Assembly (NCBI RefSeq): GCF_006376685.1
Contig: NZ_VEWL01000007.1
Location: forward strand, 124,001 to 188,000
Reading direction: 5' to 3'
Source of the DNA: Ochrobactrum teleogrylli
GTDB taxonomy: Bacteria; Pseudomonadota; Alphaproteobacteria; Rhizobiales; Rhizobiaceae
Length of the DNA stretch: 64,000 bases
The notes under the pieces are model-generated. The model made no database searches, was not told where the DNA came from, and worked only from the letters and a program-made list of their open reading frames with translations. Every line of letters starts with the position of its first letter. Position 1 is the stretch's first letter. Position numbers and translations under genes: made by a program. Below are positions 18,334 through 26,611 of this stretch, piece after piece.

Positions 18334-19578
18334 ATGGACCAGAAGAATCCGCTTGTTGCGGCCTATGACGTGGAAGCCATCCGCCGGGATTTTCCAATTC
18401 TGTCGCGCGAAGTCCACGGCAAGCCGCTTGTCTATCTCGACAATGGCGCTTCGGCGCAAAAGCCGCAAAGCGTCATCGGTGCGGTGACGCACGCTTATTC
18501 CAACGAATATGCGAATGTGCATCGCGGCCTGCATTTTTTGTCGAATGCTGCAACCGATGCTTATGAAAAGTCGCGCGAAACCGTGCGGCGTTTTCTGAAT
18601 GCGGGCTCGGTCGATGAGATCGTCTTCACCAAGAACGCCACCGAGGCAATCAATACGGTCGCCTATGGCTACGGCATGCCGCATATTGGCGAGGGCGACG
18701 AGATTCTGGTCTCGATCATGGAGCACCACTCCAATATCGTGCCGTGGCATTTCATCCGTGAGCGACAGGGCGCCAAGCTGGTTTTCGCTCCGGTGGACGA
18801 TCAGGGCATATTCCATATCGAGGAATTCGAGAAGCGTCTGACCGATCGCACAAAGCTGGTCGCCATCACGCATATGTCCAATGCGCTTGGCACCGTGACG
18901 CCGATCAAGAAGATCGTTGAGCTTGCCCATGCGCGGGGCATTCCGGTTCTGGTCGATGGCAGTCAGGGCGCGGTGCACCTGCCGGTCGATGTGCAGGATC
19001 TGGGCTGCGACTGGTATGTCTTCACTGGCCACAAAGTTTATGGTCCGTCCGGTATCGGTGTCCTTTATGGTCGCGCCGAAATGCTGGAAAAGATGCGCCC
19101 CTTCCAGGGCGGCGGCGAAATGATCGAGGAAGTCACGGAAGAATACGTGACCTATAATCATCCGCCACACCGTTTCGAAGCTGGCACGCCACCCATCGTT
19201 CAGGCAATCGGTCTTGGTGCGGCGCTCGAATATATGGAAAAGATTGGTCGTCACGCCATTCTCGCCCATGAGGAAGATTTGCGCGATTACGCCCACGAAC
19301 AACTGGGCAAAATCAATTCGCTCCGCATTTTCGGTCATGCGCCGGACAAGGGCGCGATCATCTCGTTTGCGCTGGAAGGCATCCATGCGCATGACGTGTC
19401 GATGGTGATCGACAGGGCCGGGGTGGCGGTGCGTGCGGGTACGCATTGCGCACAGCCCCTCTTGAAACGCTTTGGCGTCACCTCTACATGCCGTGCATCC
19501 TTTGCCATGTACAATACCCGCGCTGAAGTGGATGCATTGGCGGAAGCCTTGGAAAAGGCGAGGAAGTTTTTCGGATGA
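18334..19578 (+). CDS. sufS: Cysteine desulfurase SufS (group II)
   Basis: PLP-dependent desulfurase/selenocysteine lyase of 414 residues. The PLP lysine is in TGHKVYGPSG and the catalytic Cys372 is in RAGTHCAQPLL, the short protected loop typical of SufS. Such enzymes normally pass sulfur through SufE or SufU, neither of which is encoded next to it here. The downstream sufT start overlaps its stop by four bases (ATGA), showing translational coupling. Confidence 0.96.
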   Translation: MDQKNPLVAAYDVEAIRRDFPILSREVHGKPLVYLDNGASAQKPQSVIGAVTHAYSNEYANVHRGLHFLSNAATDAYEKSRETVRRFLNAGSVDEIVFTKNATEAINTVAYGYGMPHIGEGDEILVSIMEHHSNIVPWHFIRERQGAKLVFAPVDDQGIFHIEEFEKRLTDRTKLVAITHMSNALGTVTPIKKIVELAHARGIPVLVDGSQGAVHLPVDVQDLGCDWYVFTGHKVYGPSGIGVLYGRAEMLEKMRPFQGGGEMIEEVTEEYVTYNHPPHRFEAGTPPIVQAIGLGAALEYMEKIGRHAILAHEEDLRDYAHEQLGKINSLRIFGHAPDKGAIISFALEGIHAHDVSMVIDRAGVAVRAGTHCAQPLLKRFGVTSTCRASFAMYNTRAEVDALAEALEKARKFFG

Positions 19579-19994
19579 CCGAGATGGAACAAAAAGTTCA
19601 GGATCAGGCTGCAACCAAGCCTGCCGATGAAACGGCGAAAGCCGAAGGCAGCGCTGTTTTCTCTGCCTCCGCTCTTCCGCAGGAAGAACTCCTGCGCATG
19701 ACGGATGACATCATTGCGGCTTTGAAAACCGTCTATGACCCGGAAATCCCGGCGGATATCTACGAGCTTGGCCTTGTCTACAAGATCGATATAGAAGACG
19801 ACCGTACCGTAAAGATCGAAATGACCCTGACGGCCCCCGGCTGCCCGGTGGCTGGCGAAATGCCGGGCTGGGTGGAAAACGCCGTTGGAGCGGTGGAAGG
19901 GGTTTCCATGGTCGAAGTTTCGATGACCTTCGATCCGCCATGGACCGCAGACCGTATGTCCGAAGAAGCGCAGGTCGCTGTCGGCTGGTATTGA
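19575..19994 (+). CDS. sufT: SufT / DUF59 (MIP18-family) Fe-S maturation protein
   Basis: 139 residues: a low-complexity Ala/Glu-rich N-terminal extension of about 45 residues followed by a DUF59 domain with the DPEIPADIYELGLVY motif and the TAPGCPV cysteine. DUF59 proteins help move Fe-S clusters to target enzymes. It is coupled to sufS by an ATGA overlap and is the last gene of the operon, closed by a strong terminator. In several rhizobia a sufA follows at this place; none is present here. Confidence 0.93.
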   Translation: MTEMEQKVQDQAATKPADETAKAEGSAVFSASALPQEELLRMTDDIIAALKTVYDPEIPADIYELGLVYKIDIEDDRTVKIEMTLTAPGCPVAGEMPGWVENAVGAVEGVSMVEVSMTFDPPWTADRMSEEAQVAVGWY

Positions 19995-20020
19995 TTGCCT
20001 GTCCAGATTTTGAAATGCAA

Positions 20021-20047
20021 ACAGCCCCGTCTTACGGGGCTGTTTTT
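20021..20047 (+). terminator. Terminator of the suf operon
   Basis: ACAGCCCCGT (20021-20030) pairs perfectly with 20034-20043 around CTT, then a T-run. It stands 27 bases after sufT and could also act on the convergent glycosyltransferase because of the A-rich left side. Confidence 0.9.
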
Positions 20048-20094
20048 GTTTGTTCGATCTATTACGAGAACCGCTCACACTTTCGAAAAAATGC

Positions 20095-21066
20095 TCAGTG
20101 CCCGGTCGTTTTCGCATAATGCATGGATTGCTTGCCTCGGCAGCCGCGGAGCAACCCGACAAGACCTCCAAGCGCTGTCGCGGAGGCCAGCACTGCCGGC
20201 GCGCCTTTCAGCGGAATGGAGAGAACCGAAACCAGTAATTTCCAGCTGCGGCTGGCCAGCAGCGAAGGCAGTTTACCGAGCGCCCGCGATGGGTTCTTCT
20301 TGTAGGACGAAATGAACTCCGTCGTGTTGTGATCGCGATTACGGCGGAAGTGATAGGCGAGGGTCAGGCGGCTGAGCGGCACAGTCTCGTAGACGATGGC
20401 GTCCGGCGCCCATCCCGTTTTCGCATTGAGCGTTTTGGCCTTGGCCCACAAATGCCAGTCTTCACCGCCCGTCAGGCCGAAATAGGAATCGAATCGCAGT
20501 CCCGTCTCGCGAAAGAAATCGAGCCTGCCCATCCAGCTTCCCGTGGCGACCTTGATGCCGCCAGCCAGGCCATTTTCCCATTTCGCGCGTGATTTCCGCT
20601 CCGAGCGACTGGCAAGGCGGTCCAGCCCGGACCAGACGAATTTCTGCCAGATGTTCAATTCGCCCTCGACAGGCATCGGGCGCACCGGCGAGCCGACGAT
20701 ATCCAGGCTCTCCCTCTGTTGCTCAGCAAAGAGTTCAATCAACCAGTTTGGTTCTGGAATTTCGTCGTCATCGATGAAGACCAGAAAATCGTGGCCGTTA
20801 TCGACGGCATGGTTCAGCGCGCAATTGCGGGAGTGCGAAATGCCGATCCTCGGTTCAAGCCGATACTGCACGATATGGTCCGGCATGCGCGCAGCAAAAG
20901 CCGTCACCTGTTCATCCAGCGATTTGCGGGAATCGTTCTCGACGACCAGAAAATGCAGCGACACCTGTTCCGGCACCACGACGCTTTCCAATGACTTGAG
21001 AAGTGCGGCGAGCATCGCCGGGCGGTTTCTCGTTACCACTGAAATCAGAATCGAATATCGCTGCAT
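20095..21066 (-). CDS. Family 2 glycosyltransferase
   Basis: 323 residues with a GT-A nucleotide-sugar domain: N-terminal SVVTRNRP, the metal-binding IDDDEIP and a later GGEDWHLW acceptor-site motif. A hydrophobic C-terminal segment suggests membrane association. It probably adds a sugar to a surface polysaccharide, but donor and acceptor are unknown and no other polysaccharide genes lie beside it. It is a single gene between the suf terminator and an AT-rich spacer of about 220 bases (21067-21285) that holds its likely promoter. Confidence 0.85.
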   Translation of the reverse strand: MQRYSILISVVTRNRPAMLAALLKSLESVVVPEQVSLHFLVVENDSRKSLDEQVTAFAARMPDHIVQYRLEPRIGISHSRNCALNHAVDNGHDFLVFIDDDEIPEPNWLIELFAEQQRESLDIVGSPVRPMPVEGELNIWQKFVWSGLDRLASRSERKSRAKWENGLAGGIKVATGSWMGRLDFFRETGLRFDSYFGLTGGEDWHLWAKAKTLNAKTGWAPDAIVYETVPLSRLTLAYHFRRNRDHNTTEFISSYKKNPSRALGKLPSLLASRSWKLLVSVLSIPLKGAPAVLASATALGGLVGLLRGCRGKQSMHYAKTTGH

Positions 21067-21285
21067 GAAATATCTCGTTCTTAAGTTATCCGAAATTCTA
21101 TATTGAAATGAAAATAGTTAATACGGCAAGTATTAGGGAGCAAATAATAAATATTATAAATTACTAAATTATAATATACTTATAATGGTGTAATGATTTG
21201 GCGTTTAAAGTATTAAGCGAGATGCGCGATGTCGTGCGAGGAGGCGCAGTCGCAACAGTCATTGATTGTGAGTATTGGGAAAAAC

Positions 21286-21359
21286 TGGAGCGGGTAGCGG
21301 GAATCGAACCCGCGCGTTCAGCTTGGGAAGCTGACAGGCTACCATTACATCATACCCGC
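21286..21359 (-). tRNA. tRNA-Gly (anticodon CCC)
   Basis: Reading 21359 to 21286 gives a full cloverleaf: acceptor stem GCGGGTA/TACCCGC, anticodon stem TCAGC/GCTGA around TTCCCAA, T-arm with GGTTCGATTCC, discriminator T and an encoded CCA at 21288-21286. A T-run follows the 3' end. The 5' half (21320-21359) lies inside a 65-bp repeat, so this gene is the integration site of the adjacent element. The tRNA remains complete. Confidence 0.95.
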
Positions 21360-21384
21360 AATCTGCAAGATATTTCAGTATCTT
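21320..21384. repeat. Left attachment repeat (65 bp) of the prophage element
   Basis: Identical over 65 bases to 30082-30146 in the same orientation. It covers the tRNA-Gly gene from the anticodon arm to its 5' end plus 25 bases upstream, and ends with a small inverted repeat (AAGATA/TATCTT, 21367-21384) that could be an integrase site. Confidence 0.93.
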
Positions 21385-21437
21385 ACGGCGATAATTTTGG
21401 TTTACCGCCAATAAAGTTTTACAGACTGTTTTACAGG

Positions 21438-22463
21438 CTATGTTCTCTTTCTGGCCTCGTCAATCTGTTTTATCGTGGCCTCGATAGCTGCCGTTCGGCT
21501 CACATATCGGCGGATAATGTTCCGCACGGTTTCTTCTTCCCATCCCATAATTTCAGCAATTACACGCTCTGACAGACCGGCGATATAGAACTTTGTCGCC
21601 GCCGTCCCACGGAAGTCGTGAAAGTGCAAATCTCTATCGCCAAGCTTGGCTTCTTCTCGGCAGTCGGAAAAAGACGATCCAAATCCGTTTACCGTCCAAG
21701 GTGCCTTCCTGGTATTCGTCAGAACGATAGGCGACCGGCGTGGGATCGTTTGGAGCAATGTCCTCAATTCTGCGTAAAGAGGAATGACCGCTTCCTTCGT
21801 GTGTCGGCTTTTCCCGGTGGGAAGAATTATGGCGTTCTCGGTGATATGAGACCATGACAGGCGCAAAAGATCGCCAGCTCGCAAACCTGTGTGGGCAGCC
21901 AGATCAACCGCCCATGCGACTTCGGGTGAGCATTTCGTTTTAAGCTGCGCGATATCCTGATCTGTCCATATGATGGCAGCGCGGTCATTTTTATAGAGCT
22001 GTTTAATACCTTCACATGGATTTTGGCTAATCTTGCCAAGCGGGTCTACGGCATAGGACAGAACGCGAGAAAGGACTTGCATCCCATAATCTGCCGTTCG
22101 TGGCTTCTCCTCAAATTCCCCGCGCCACTTTCGAATGACTGGCCTTATTTTCTGAGGCCGATCAAACTGCGCGATGCTCAAGTCACCGAATTTCCTGCCG
22201 ATCCTATCCAGCCATCCATTCCAATTGCGTTTCGTGCTGTCGGCTAACTTCTGGTAGTCGTGGCTGGCCTTATATGCCGTAATGACGGCGCGAAATTTGG
22301 AAGCGTCGGGAATTATCCGGCTATCATTCGCCTCTTGAAGCGATGCCATAAATTCAGCCGATCCCGGTTCTCCACGAAGAGCAGGGCCGCCACGCCACGC
22401 ATAGTAATACGTGCGGCCCTTTGCATTGACCTTGTGGACGCCTTTCAAATCAACTGTAACCAT
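21438..22463 (-). CDS. int: Tyrosine recombinase / phage integrase
   Basis: About 341 residues. The catalytic set is visible: Arg in HTGLRAGD, Lys in GKSRHTKE, HDFR (His and second Arg), Trp in MGWEEE at the usual His/Trp position and the nucleophile Tyr in RRYVSR. The N-terminal part is a SAM-like core-binding domain with a YYYAWRGGP start typical of rhizobial prophage integrases. It lies 54 bases from the left repeat and is transcribed towards the tRNA gene. ATG 22463 overlaps the 3' end of the upstream 66-residue gene; a TTG at 22475 is an alternative. It appears intact. Confidence 0.93.
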   Translation of the reverse strand: MVTVDLKGVHKVNAKGRTYYYAWRGGPALRGEPGSAEFMASLQEANDSRIIPDASKFRAVITAYKASHDYQKLADSTKRNWNGWLDRIGRKFGDLSIAQFDRPQKIRPVIRKWRGEFEEKPRTADYGMQVLSRVLSYAVDPLGKISQNPCEGIKQLYKNDRAAIIWTDQDIAQLKTKCSPEVAWAVDLAAHTGLRAGDLLRLSWSHITENAIILPTGKSRHTKEAVIPLYAELRTLLQTIPRRSPIVLTNTRKAPWTVNGFGSSFSDCREEAKLGDRDLHFHDFRGTAATKFYIAGLSERVIAEIMGWEEETVRNIIRRYVSRTAAIEATIKQIDEARKRT

Positions 22464-22650
22464 GCTTTGCTTCAAACGCCCTTAGCTCTTTGTCTAGATC
22501 GCTATCCTGATCAATGACACGTTCGTCGTTGTCTGAATAAATCAGGATTGCCCCATCGGTGCATAATTTAAGCATGACACCGAGGTCTTTGGCTACGGAG
22601 GCAGCGCGGGCTATATCCGCTTTCGTGAAACGAAGTGCCTTCTGTGCCAT
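22450..22650 (-). CDS. Small conserved phage protein upstream of integrase
   Basis: 66 residues beginning MAQKALRFTKADIARAASVAK. I recognise the RFTKADIARA pattern from small genes beside integrases in rhizobial prophages, but no function is established. AAGGAGG six bases before the ATG is an excellent ribosome site. It overlaps the integrase start by 14 bases, suggesting joint expression. An excisionase or regulatory role is possible but unproven. Confidence 0.75.
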   Translation of the reverse strand: MAQKALRFTKADIARAASVAKDLGVMLKLCTDGAILIYSDNDERVIDQDSDLDKELRAFEAKHGYS

Positions 22651-22731
22651 TTAATCCTCCTTTCTGAGATTGTGATTTGTTCTCTGATTGTTCACGGTAT
22701 ATGAGTGACCGCTTGAACAGGGAGAAACGAC

Positions 22732-22965
22732 ATGTCTCGATTTAAAACGATCCGCAATCCGGCGCTTACCGAAGCTGAAAAGCAGCAACTGCTGTCCCGG
22801 ATGATTGCGTTGAAAGAGCTTATGAACAGCTGCTTGACCAATCTGGAGATTGGCAGTGAAGATTATAAGCTTCTGGATCGCCTTGGCAGGGAAGTCATGA
22901 GCGCCGGTGAGACCATTGCGAAGTCTCGGTTTTGGGGTAAGGATTATCACCGCATTGGCCGCTGA
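22732..22965 (+). CDS. Hypothetical phage protein, 77 residues
   Basis: Charged, mostly helical protein with no motif I recognise. GGGAGAAACGAC directly before the ATG is a good ribosome site. It diverges from the 66-residue gene; the 81 bases between them are AT-rich with two TGATTGT repeats and probably hold both promoters. It ends five bases before the convergent 73-residue gene. Confidence 0.65.
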   Translation: MSRFKTIRNPALTEAEKQQLLSRMIALKELMNSCLTNLEIGSEDYKLLDRLGREVMSAGETIAKSRFWGKDYHRIGR

Positions 22966-22970
22966 CATCC

Positions 22971-23189
22971 TCACTCCCTTTCCCGCAGTGCGGCGCGGCT
23001 GGCGTTCATGGCTTCCCATGCGGCAAGCACCTCAGCTGGTTTTGCGAAAGATTTCCTACCAAGCAGGGGCACATCGTCTACATCTGACAAGCGCCACCTG
23101 TCGTTCGTGAGGCGCAATGCAAAGGCGACAACGCTTCCTGCCTCGACAATCCTGTAACAATCCTTATCGAAGCGTTCGAGCTTAGCCAT
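22971..23189 (-). CDS. Hypothetical phage protein, about 72 residues
   Basis: Short protein beginning MAKLERFDKDCYRIV, with no recognised domain. Its start overlaps the 3' end of the HNH gene by eight bases in another frame, indicating coupled translation; a GTG at 23195 is an alternative start. Its position between an early gene and the HNH nuclease fits a phage early region. Confidence 0.6.
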   Translation of the reverse strand: MAKLERFDKDCYRIVEAGSVVAFALRLTNDRWRLSDVDDVPLLGRKSFAKPAEVLAAWEAMNASRAALRERE

Positions 23190-23598
23190 GGTCACCGCCG
23201 TTCAGGGCTTGGCGACCGGCAGAATACCGCTCGAAGTGGAAAACGACTGCTGTTTCATTGACAGTCAGAAGCCCGAACTTTTCAGCGAGACGAAAATTCA
23301 CACTGGTTTTTCGCGCCCGTTCGATCTGCCGTTCTAGTTCCCAACGGAGCCCTTCAATATTCATCGAAGACTTATAGAGATTGCATGACGCGCAGGCAGG
23401 CATGAGGTTTTCAATGGTGTTGTTCTCCGGGCGGAAAACCTCGCCAGTCGGAACAAAACGGCCTGTTGAATAGCCAGTGCTTTCCCATTGAGACTTGCGA
23501 ATGACGGGTTCTGCATGATCGACGTGCCAGCCCTTTTCAGGAAGTTCGCAGCCACAATAAGCGCACTTGCCGCCGAATTTCTGCTTGATCGTCAACAT
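23182..23598 (-). CDS. HNH endonuclease
   Basis: About 138 residues. A CxxC knuckle (CAYC) is followed by HVDHAEP, the HNH catalytic histidines, then asparagine and CASCN, the second zinc knuckle. HNH nucleases in phages commonly act in packaging or as free-standing homing-type nucleases; which applies here is unknown because no terminase is left. The start is uncertain: ATG 23598 has AAGGA placed too close, and TTG 23610 has no clear site. Its 5' end meets the broken tail-tip gene, so the promoter may have been changed by the deletion. Confidence 0.82.
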   Translation of the reverse strand: MLTIKQKFGGKCAYCGCELPEKGWHVDHAEPVIRKSQWESTGYSTGRFVPTGEVFRPENNTIENLMPACASCNLYKSSMNIEGLRWELERQIERARKTSVNFRLAEKFGLLTVNETAVVFHFERYSAGRQALNGGDHG

Positions 23599-24299
23599 TC
23601 CTTGATCCAAGCCAGGATTATCAGGCCACGGACGCCGACCCTTGGGCGGATGAAGACGATGTATCCGAGCGTGGTGAGGAAGCCAGAGACGTACAGTTCA
23701 ACATGGCTCCATCGCATAGTCAGGCTAGACGACTGATGAAGCTCGAATGGTTCCGAGCAAACCCGAACTGGGTAGGAACCTTCAATACGAACCTGATGGG
23801 CCTCGCAGCATTCGGGGAGCGGCTTATCCGTATTCAATACTCGCTATTTGGAATTAACAGTGTTTTTGAAGTCCTTGATTTCAAATTCATTCTTGGTGAA
23901 GGCGGCATCCTTCAGGGTGCGACTATACAGGTTCAGTCCATGCCGCAAGGTGCATACCAGTGGGATAGTTCGCAAGAGGGAACTCCGCCGGTGTCGGATG
24001 AAACAACGCGGGATGACGAACTGCCGGTTCCTGATGCGCCGGATGTCCTCATAATTGATGGTCCTGCCGCCTTACTTGGTTTCCCGCCTACGGGCAACAT
24101 TTTGCTTACTTATATGGTGCGATGGAGAAAGACCGTCGAAACCGAATGGCGGGTAGCCGGGCCGCTGGAAAACAGTGCCGAAAGTTTTGAGACGCCTATC
24201 CTGTCCGCAACGACCCAGTACGAATTCCAGTTGGCAGTACGAACGCAAAAAGGCCGAGTAGGCTCTTACTCAGCCAGCACGATCAAAACGACACCCTGA
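23589..24299 (+). pseudogene. 3' remnant of a phage tail-tip / host-specificity (gpJ-like) gene
   Basis: The frame is open from just after a stop at 23586-23588 to 24299, but has no start codon until an internal ATG at 23703. Translation upstream of that ATG still reads like family sequence (DVQFNMAPSHSQARRL), so the gene has lost its 5' part. The tail end carries a fibronectin type III-like region ending in a Ser/Thr-rich tip. In lambdoid-type phages this protein forms the central tail fibre that contacts the host. If translated from 23703 it would give 198 residues. The break lies next to the HNH gene. Confidence 0.75.
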
Positions 24300-24364
24300 T
24301 TGACCAGACAACCTGAGAAATTCATACCCTGCTTTGGCGGGGTGCTTTGCTATGGAGCATTCGC

Positions 24365-26611
24365 ATGACCGTTCGCACGATTGACGATATTTTTCGCGAT
24401 TTCGTTATTCCTGGCGTTCCTGCTTCGGGTGCATTTAACCCGTACAAGCCAGACATCCGCGATACGTTGAAGGCGCTGCTCGAAGGGATAAGCGCCTTTC
24501 CTGACAACCGCGTTATTCGGTTGAATAATGCCAATCTCGGAACGCCCAATAATATCGTAGTGACAGCCTCCGTTCCTACCCCTGTTGCCGCATATCAGGT
24601 TTTGTACATCCTGAATGTTACTCAGGAAAACACAGGACCGGTTACGATTTCTGGAGCGATAAATCGAAGACTTGTAACGAACACCAGCAAACCTATTCCG
24701 GCGGGCTATCTCACACCGGGAATGGCCGTGCTCTGTATCGACACCGGTACGGAACTTCGCATGTTGTCCTACGGCGAGATGGAGGCCATTGTTAGTGAAG
24801 CCGAAGCGGCAGCAGCGGCGGCAGAAGCGGCGCGCGATCAAGCTTCGAATTACGCTAGTGACGCGCTCACAGGCGGAATGGACCCTGGCATTTCTGCAAC
24901 AACATCGGTTCCGAGCCTTTCAATCCCTGCTGGCGTAAACCATTTCAAGACCGGGGGCTTTGCTTCTGTGGGTGACGGTGGCGGTGCGAACTTCACTAGG
25001 CAAGCCACGGAACCTAACAATGTTGGCAAGATTACGGACGCGAATGGAAACTGGTGGCAGAACGTCGTCGATCTCAATCTGGCACAACGTATTCACGAGG
25101 CCGTTGGCCGAAACTCGATCCGGGTAAACTGCATCGGTGACAGCCTGACCTATGGCTATGATACGACTGCTACCGGAACATTGCCACCGATTAACGGGTC
25201 TACAGCAACGCGTAGTTCGACCCCGTACCCCGACATGCTGGCGCTTTCATTGCAGCATATTTTCGGTTCCGTAACTGTGCGAAACTACGGCTTCCCCGGC
25301 GACCGGGCTAAGAGTGGTTATGAGCGATGGGAAGGAAACCTTGACCCCGCTGATGTATGGTTCATTTGCTACGGCACCAATGAAACGGTTGATATCGGCG
25401 GCTTCGATACGGTCAAGGACTTCCGGCACTCGATGCTTCAATGGATTGACTATGCCCGCTCACAGGGTGCCGTTCCGGTCATTCTGCTCGCTCCGGGTTT
25501 GCGGTCTTCCCCGCAGGCCATGAACGTTCGCTCCTTCAAACAGGCCGCTGCGGAGGCAGCAGCTGACGCAGGCGTGACGTGCATCGATGTGGAACAGCAA
25601 ATCCGTCACATCGCACAGCGCTGGACTGATGGCTCTCATTTGACGCCGGAGGCATATGAGGAATGGGGCGCTCATCTGGCATCATTGTTTGCTGATCGAG
25701 GCGGCAGGGTAAAGCCTGTTGCGGGCGGGAGCCGATTTTCTGCCAGTGATGGCCTTGGGGTTGGTGGTGAGATACTTGGATCAAACGACGCAGTGGACGG
25801 CGCTTTCCTTCGCCTAGATAATGATGTTTTGACTGTTGGCATTGACGCGCAGGAAGATGTTATCCTCATCATCCGGGCATACAATGCGTCAGGTGCGGTT
25901 AATCGCTCTTTCACAATCGTTTATGGCGGCGATATCGTTGCAGGTCGGAATTACGAGGTCTACGACCATATCCAGACAGGCTCACTTACCCCATCTCGCC
26001 GTTTCGTGGGTATGCGTCTCAGCAAGGGATATCGTTGCTTCAAGATCGTACCCATGGGCGGGCAGGCACTATTCATCGAACGAATAGACTTTGTTCGCCC
26101 GGAAGCGAGCGCGCAATCGGTAGCGGGAATAAACAAGCCTCTGCCACTCGTATCAGTCGTGCCGCCCGGTCAGAGCGGAAACTTCCGCATGGTGGACTGG
26201 AGTGAAAAGGTCGTTGGTACATACAATATCTCGACGCACATTCAGGCCAAGGCAGCGGCAATCGTCGGGGCTGGCATCATGGGCGGACGCGATATTTCAA
26301 GTGACAGAGGTTCCAACAATCAGTTGCTTTGGCTTAGAAACGGTACTGACATGCAAATTTATCAGCGTGTCGCTGGTACAGAAGCGCTGATCTATACGGA
26401 GACGGGGGCTTTCGCAGCCGGTGATTTGGATGCCACTGTCGATATGATCATCCAAGCAAGCGGCGCAGCCTCGTTCCTGGTGGATGGCGTTTTGAAAGCT
26501 GATTTTAGCGCTGGGGCGGTCACAATCAGAAGCGGGTTCCCGATGTTTATCTCAACAGGAACCAATGGCAATGTTGCCCGATGCGTCGGGGCTACGCTGA
26601 CGCAGTACTAA
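24365..26611 (+). CDS. Phage tail fibre/spike protein with SGNH hydrolase domain
   Basis: About 748 residues. The N-terminal part (to about 140) resembles a tail attachment domain; an Ala/Glu-rich coiled coil lies near 140-165. An SGNH/GDSL hydrolase follows with GDSL Ser260, block II Gly312, block III GTN (Asn339) and DGSH (Asp422, His425), so the catalytic set is complete. The C-terminal 280 residues are beta-rich, possibly carbohydrate-binding. Such proteins often remove acetyl groups from O-antigen or capsule during adsorption. ATG 24365 has TGGAG upstream; a TTG at 24347 is weaker. A small hairpin at about 24327-24344 separates it from the tail-tip remnant. Confidence 0.85.
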   Translation: MTVRTIDDIFRDFVIPGVPASGAFNPYKPDIRDTLKALLEGISAFPDNRVIRLNNANLGTPNNIVVTASVPTPVAAYQVLYILNVTQENTGPVTISGAINRRLVTNTSKPIPAGYLTPGMAVLCIDTGTELRMLSYGEMEAIVSEAEAAAAAAEAARDQASNYASDALTGGMDPGISATTSVPSLSIPAGVNHFKTGGFASVGDGGGANFTRQATEPNNVGKITDANGNWWQNVVDLNLAQRIHEAVGRNSIRVNCIGDSLTYGYDTTATGTLPPINGSTATRSSTPYPDMLALSLQHIFGSVTVRNYGFPGDRAKSGYERWEGNLDPADVWFICYGTNETVDIGGFDTVKDFRHSMLQWIDYARSQGAVPVILLAPGLRSSPQAMNVRSFKQAAAEAAADAGVTCIDVEQQIRHIAQRWTDGSHLTPEAYEEWGAHLASLFADRGGRVKPVAGGSRFSASDGLGVGGEILGSNDAVDGAFLRLDNDVLTVGIDAQEDVILIIRAYNASGAVNRSFTIVYGGDIVAGRNYEVYDHIQTGSLTPSRRFVGMRLSKGYRCFKIVPMGGQALFIERIDFVRPEASAQSVAGINKPLPLVSVVPPGQSGNFRMVDWSEKVVGTYNISTHIQAKAAAIVGAGIMGGRDISSDRGSNNQLLWLRNGTDMQIYQRVAGTEALIYTETGAFAAGDLDATVDMIIQASGAASFLVDGVLKADFSAGAVTIRSGFPMFISTGTNGNVARCVGATLTQY

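Noticed and set aside
18259-19614. 451-codon minus-strand frame opposite sufS
   Set aside because: Antisense shadow of a well-recognised gene.
21198-21572. Plus-strand frame running through tRNA-Gly and the integrase end
   Set aside because: It crosses a tRNA gene and the 3' end of a good opposite gene; no ribosome site.
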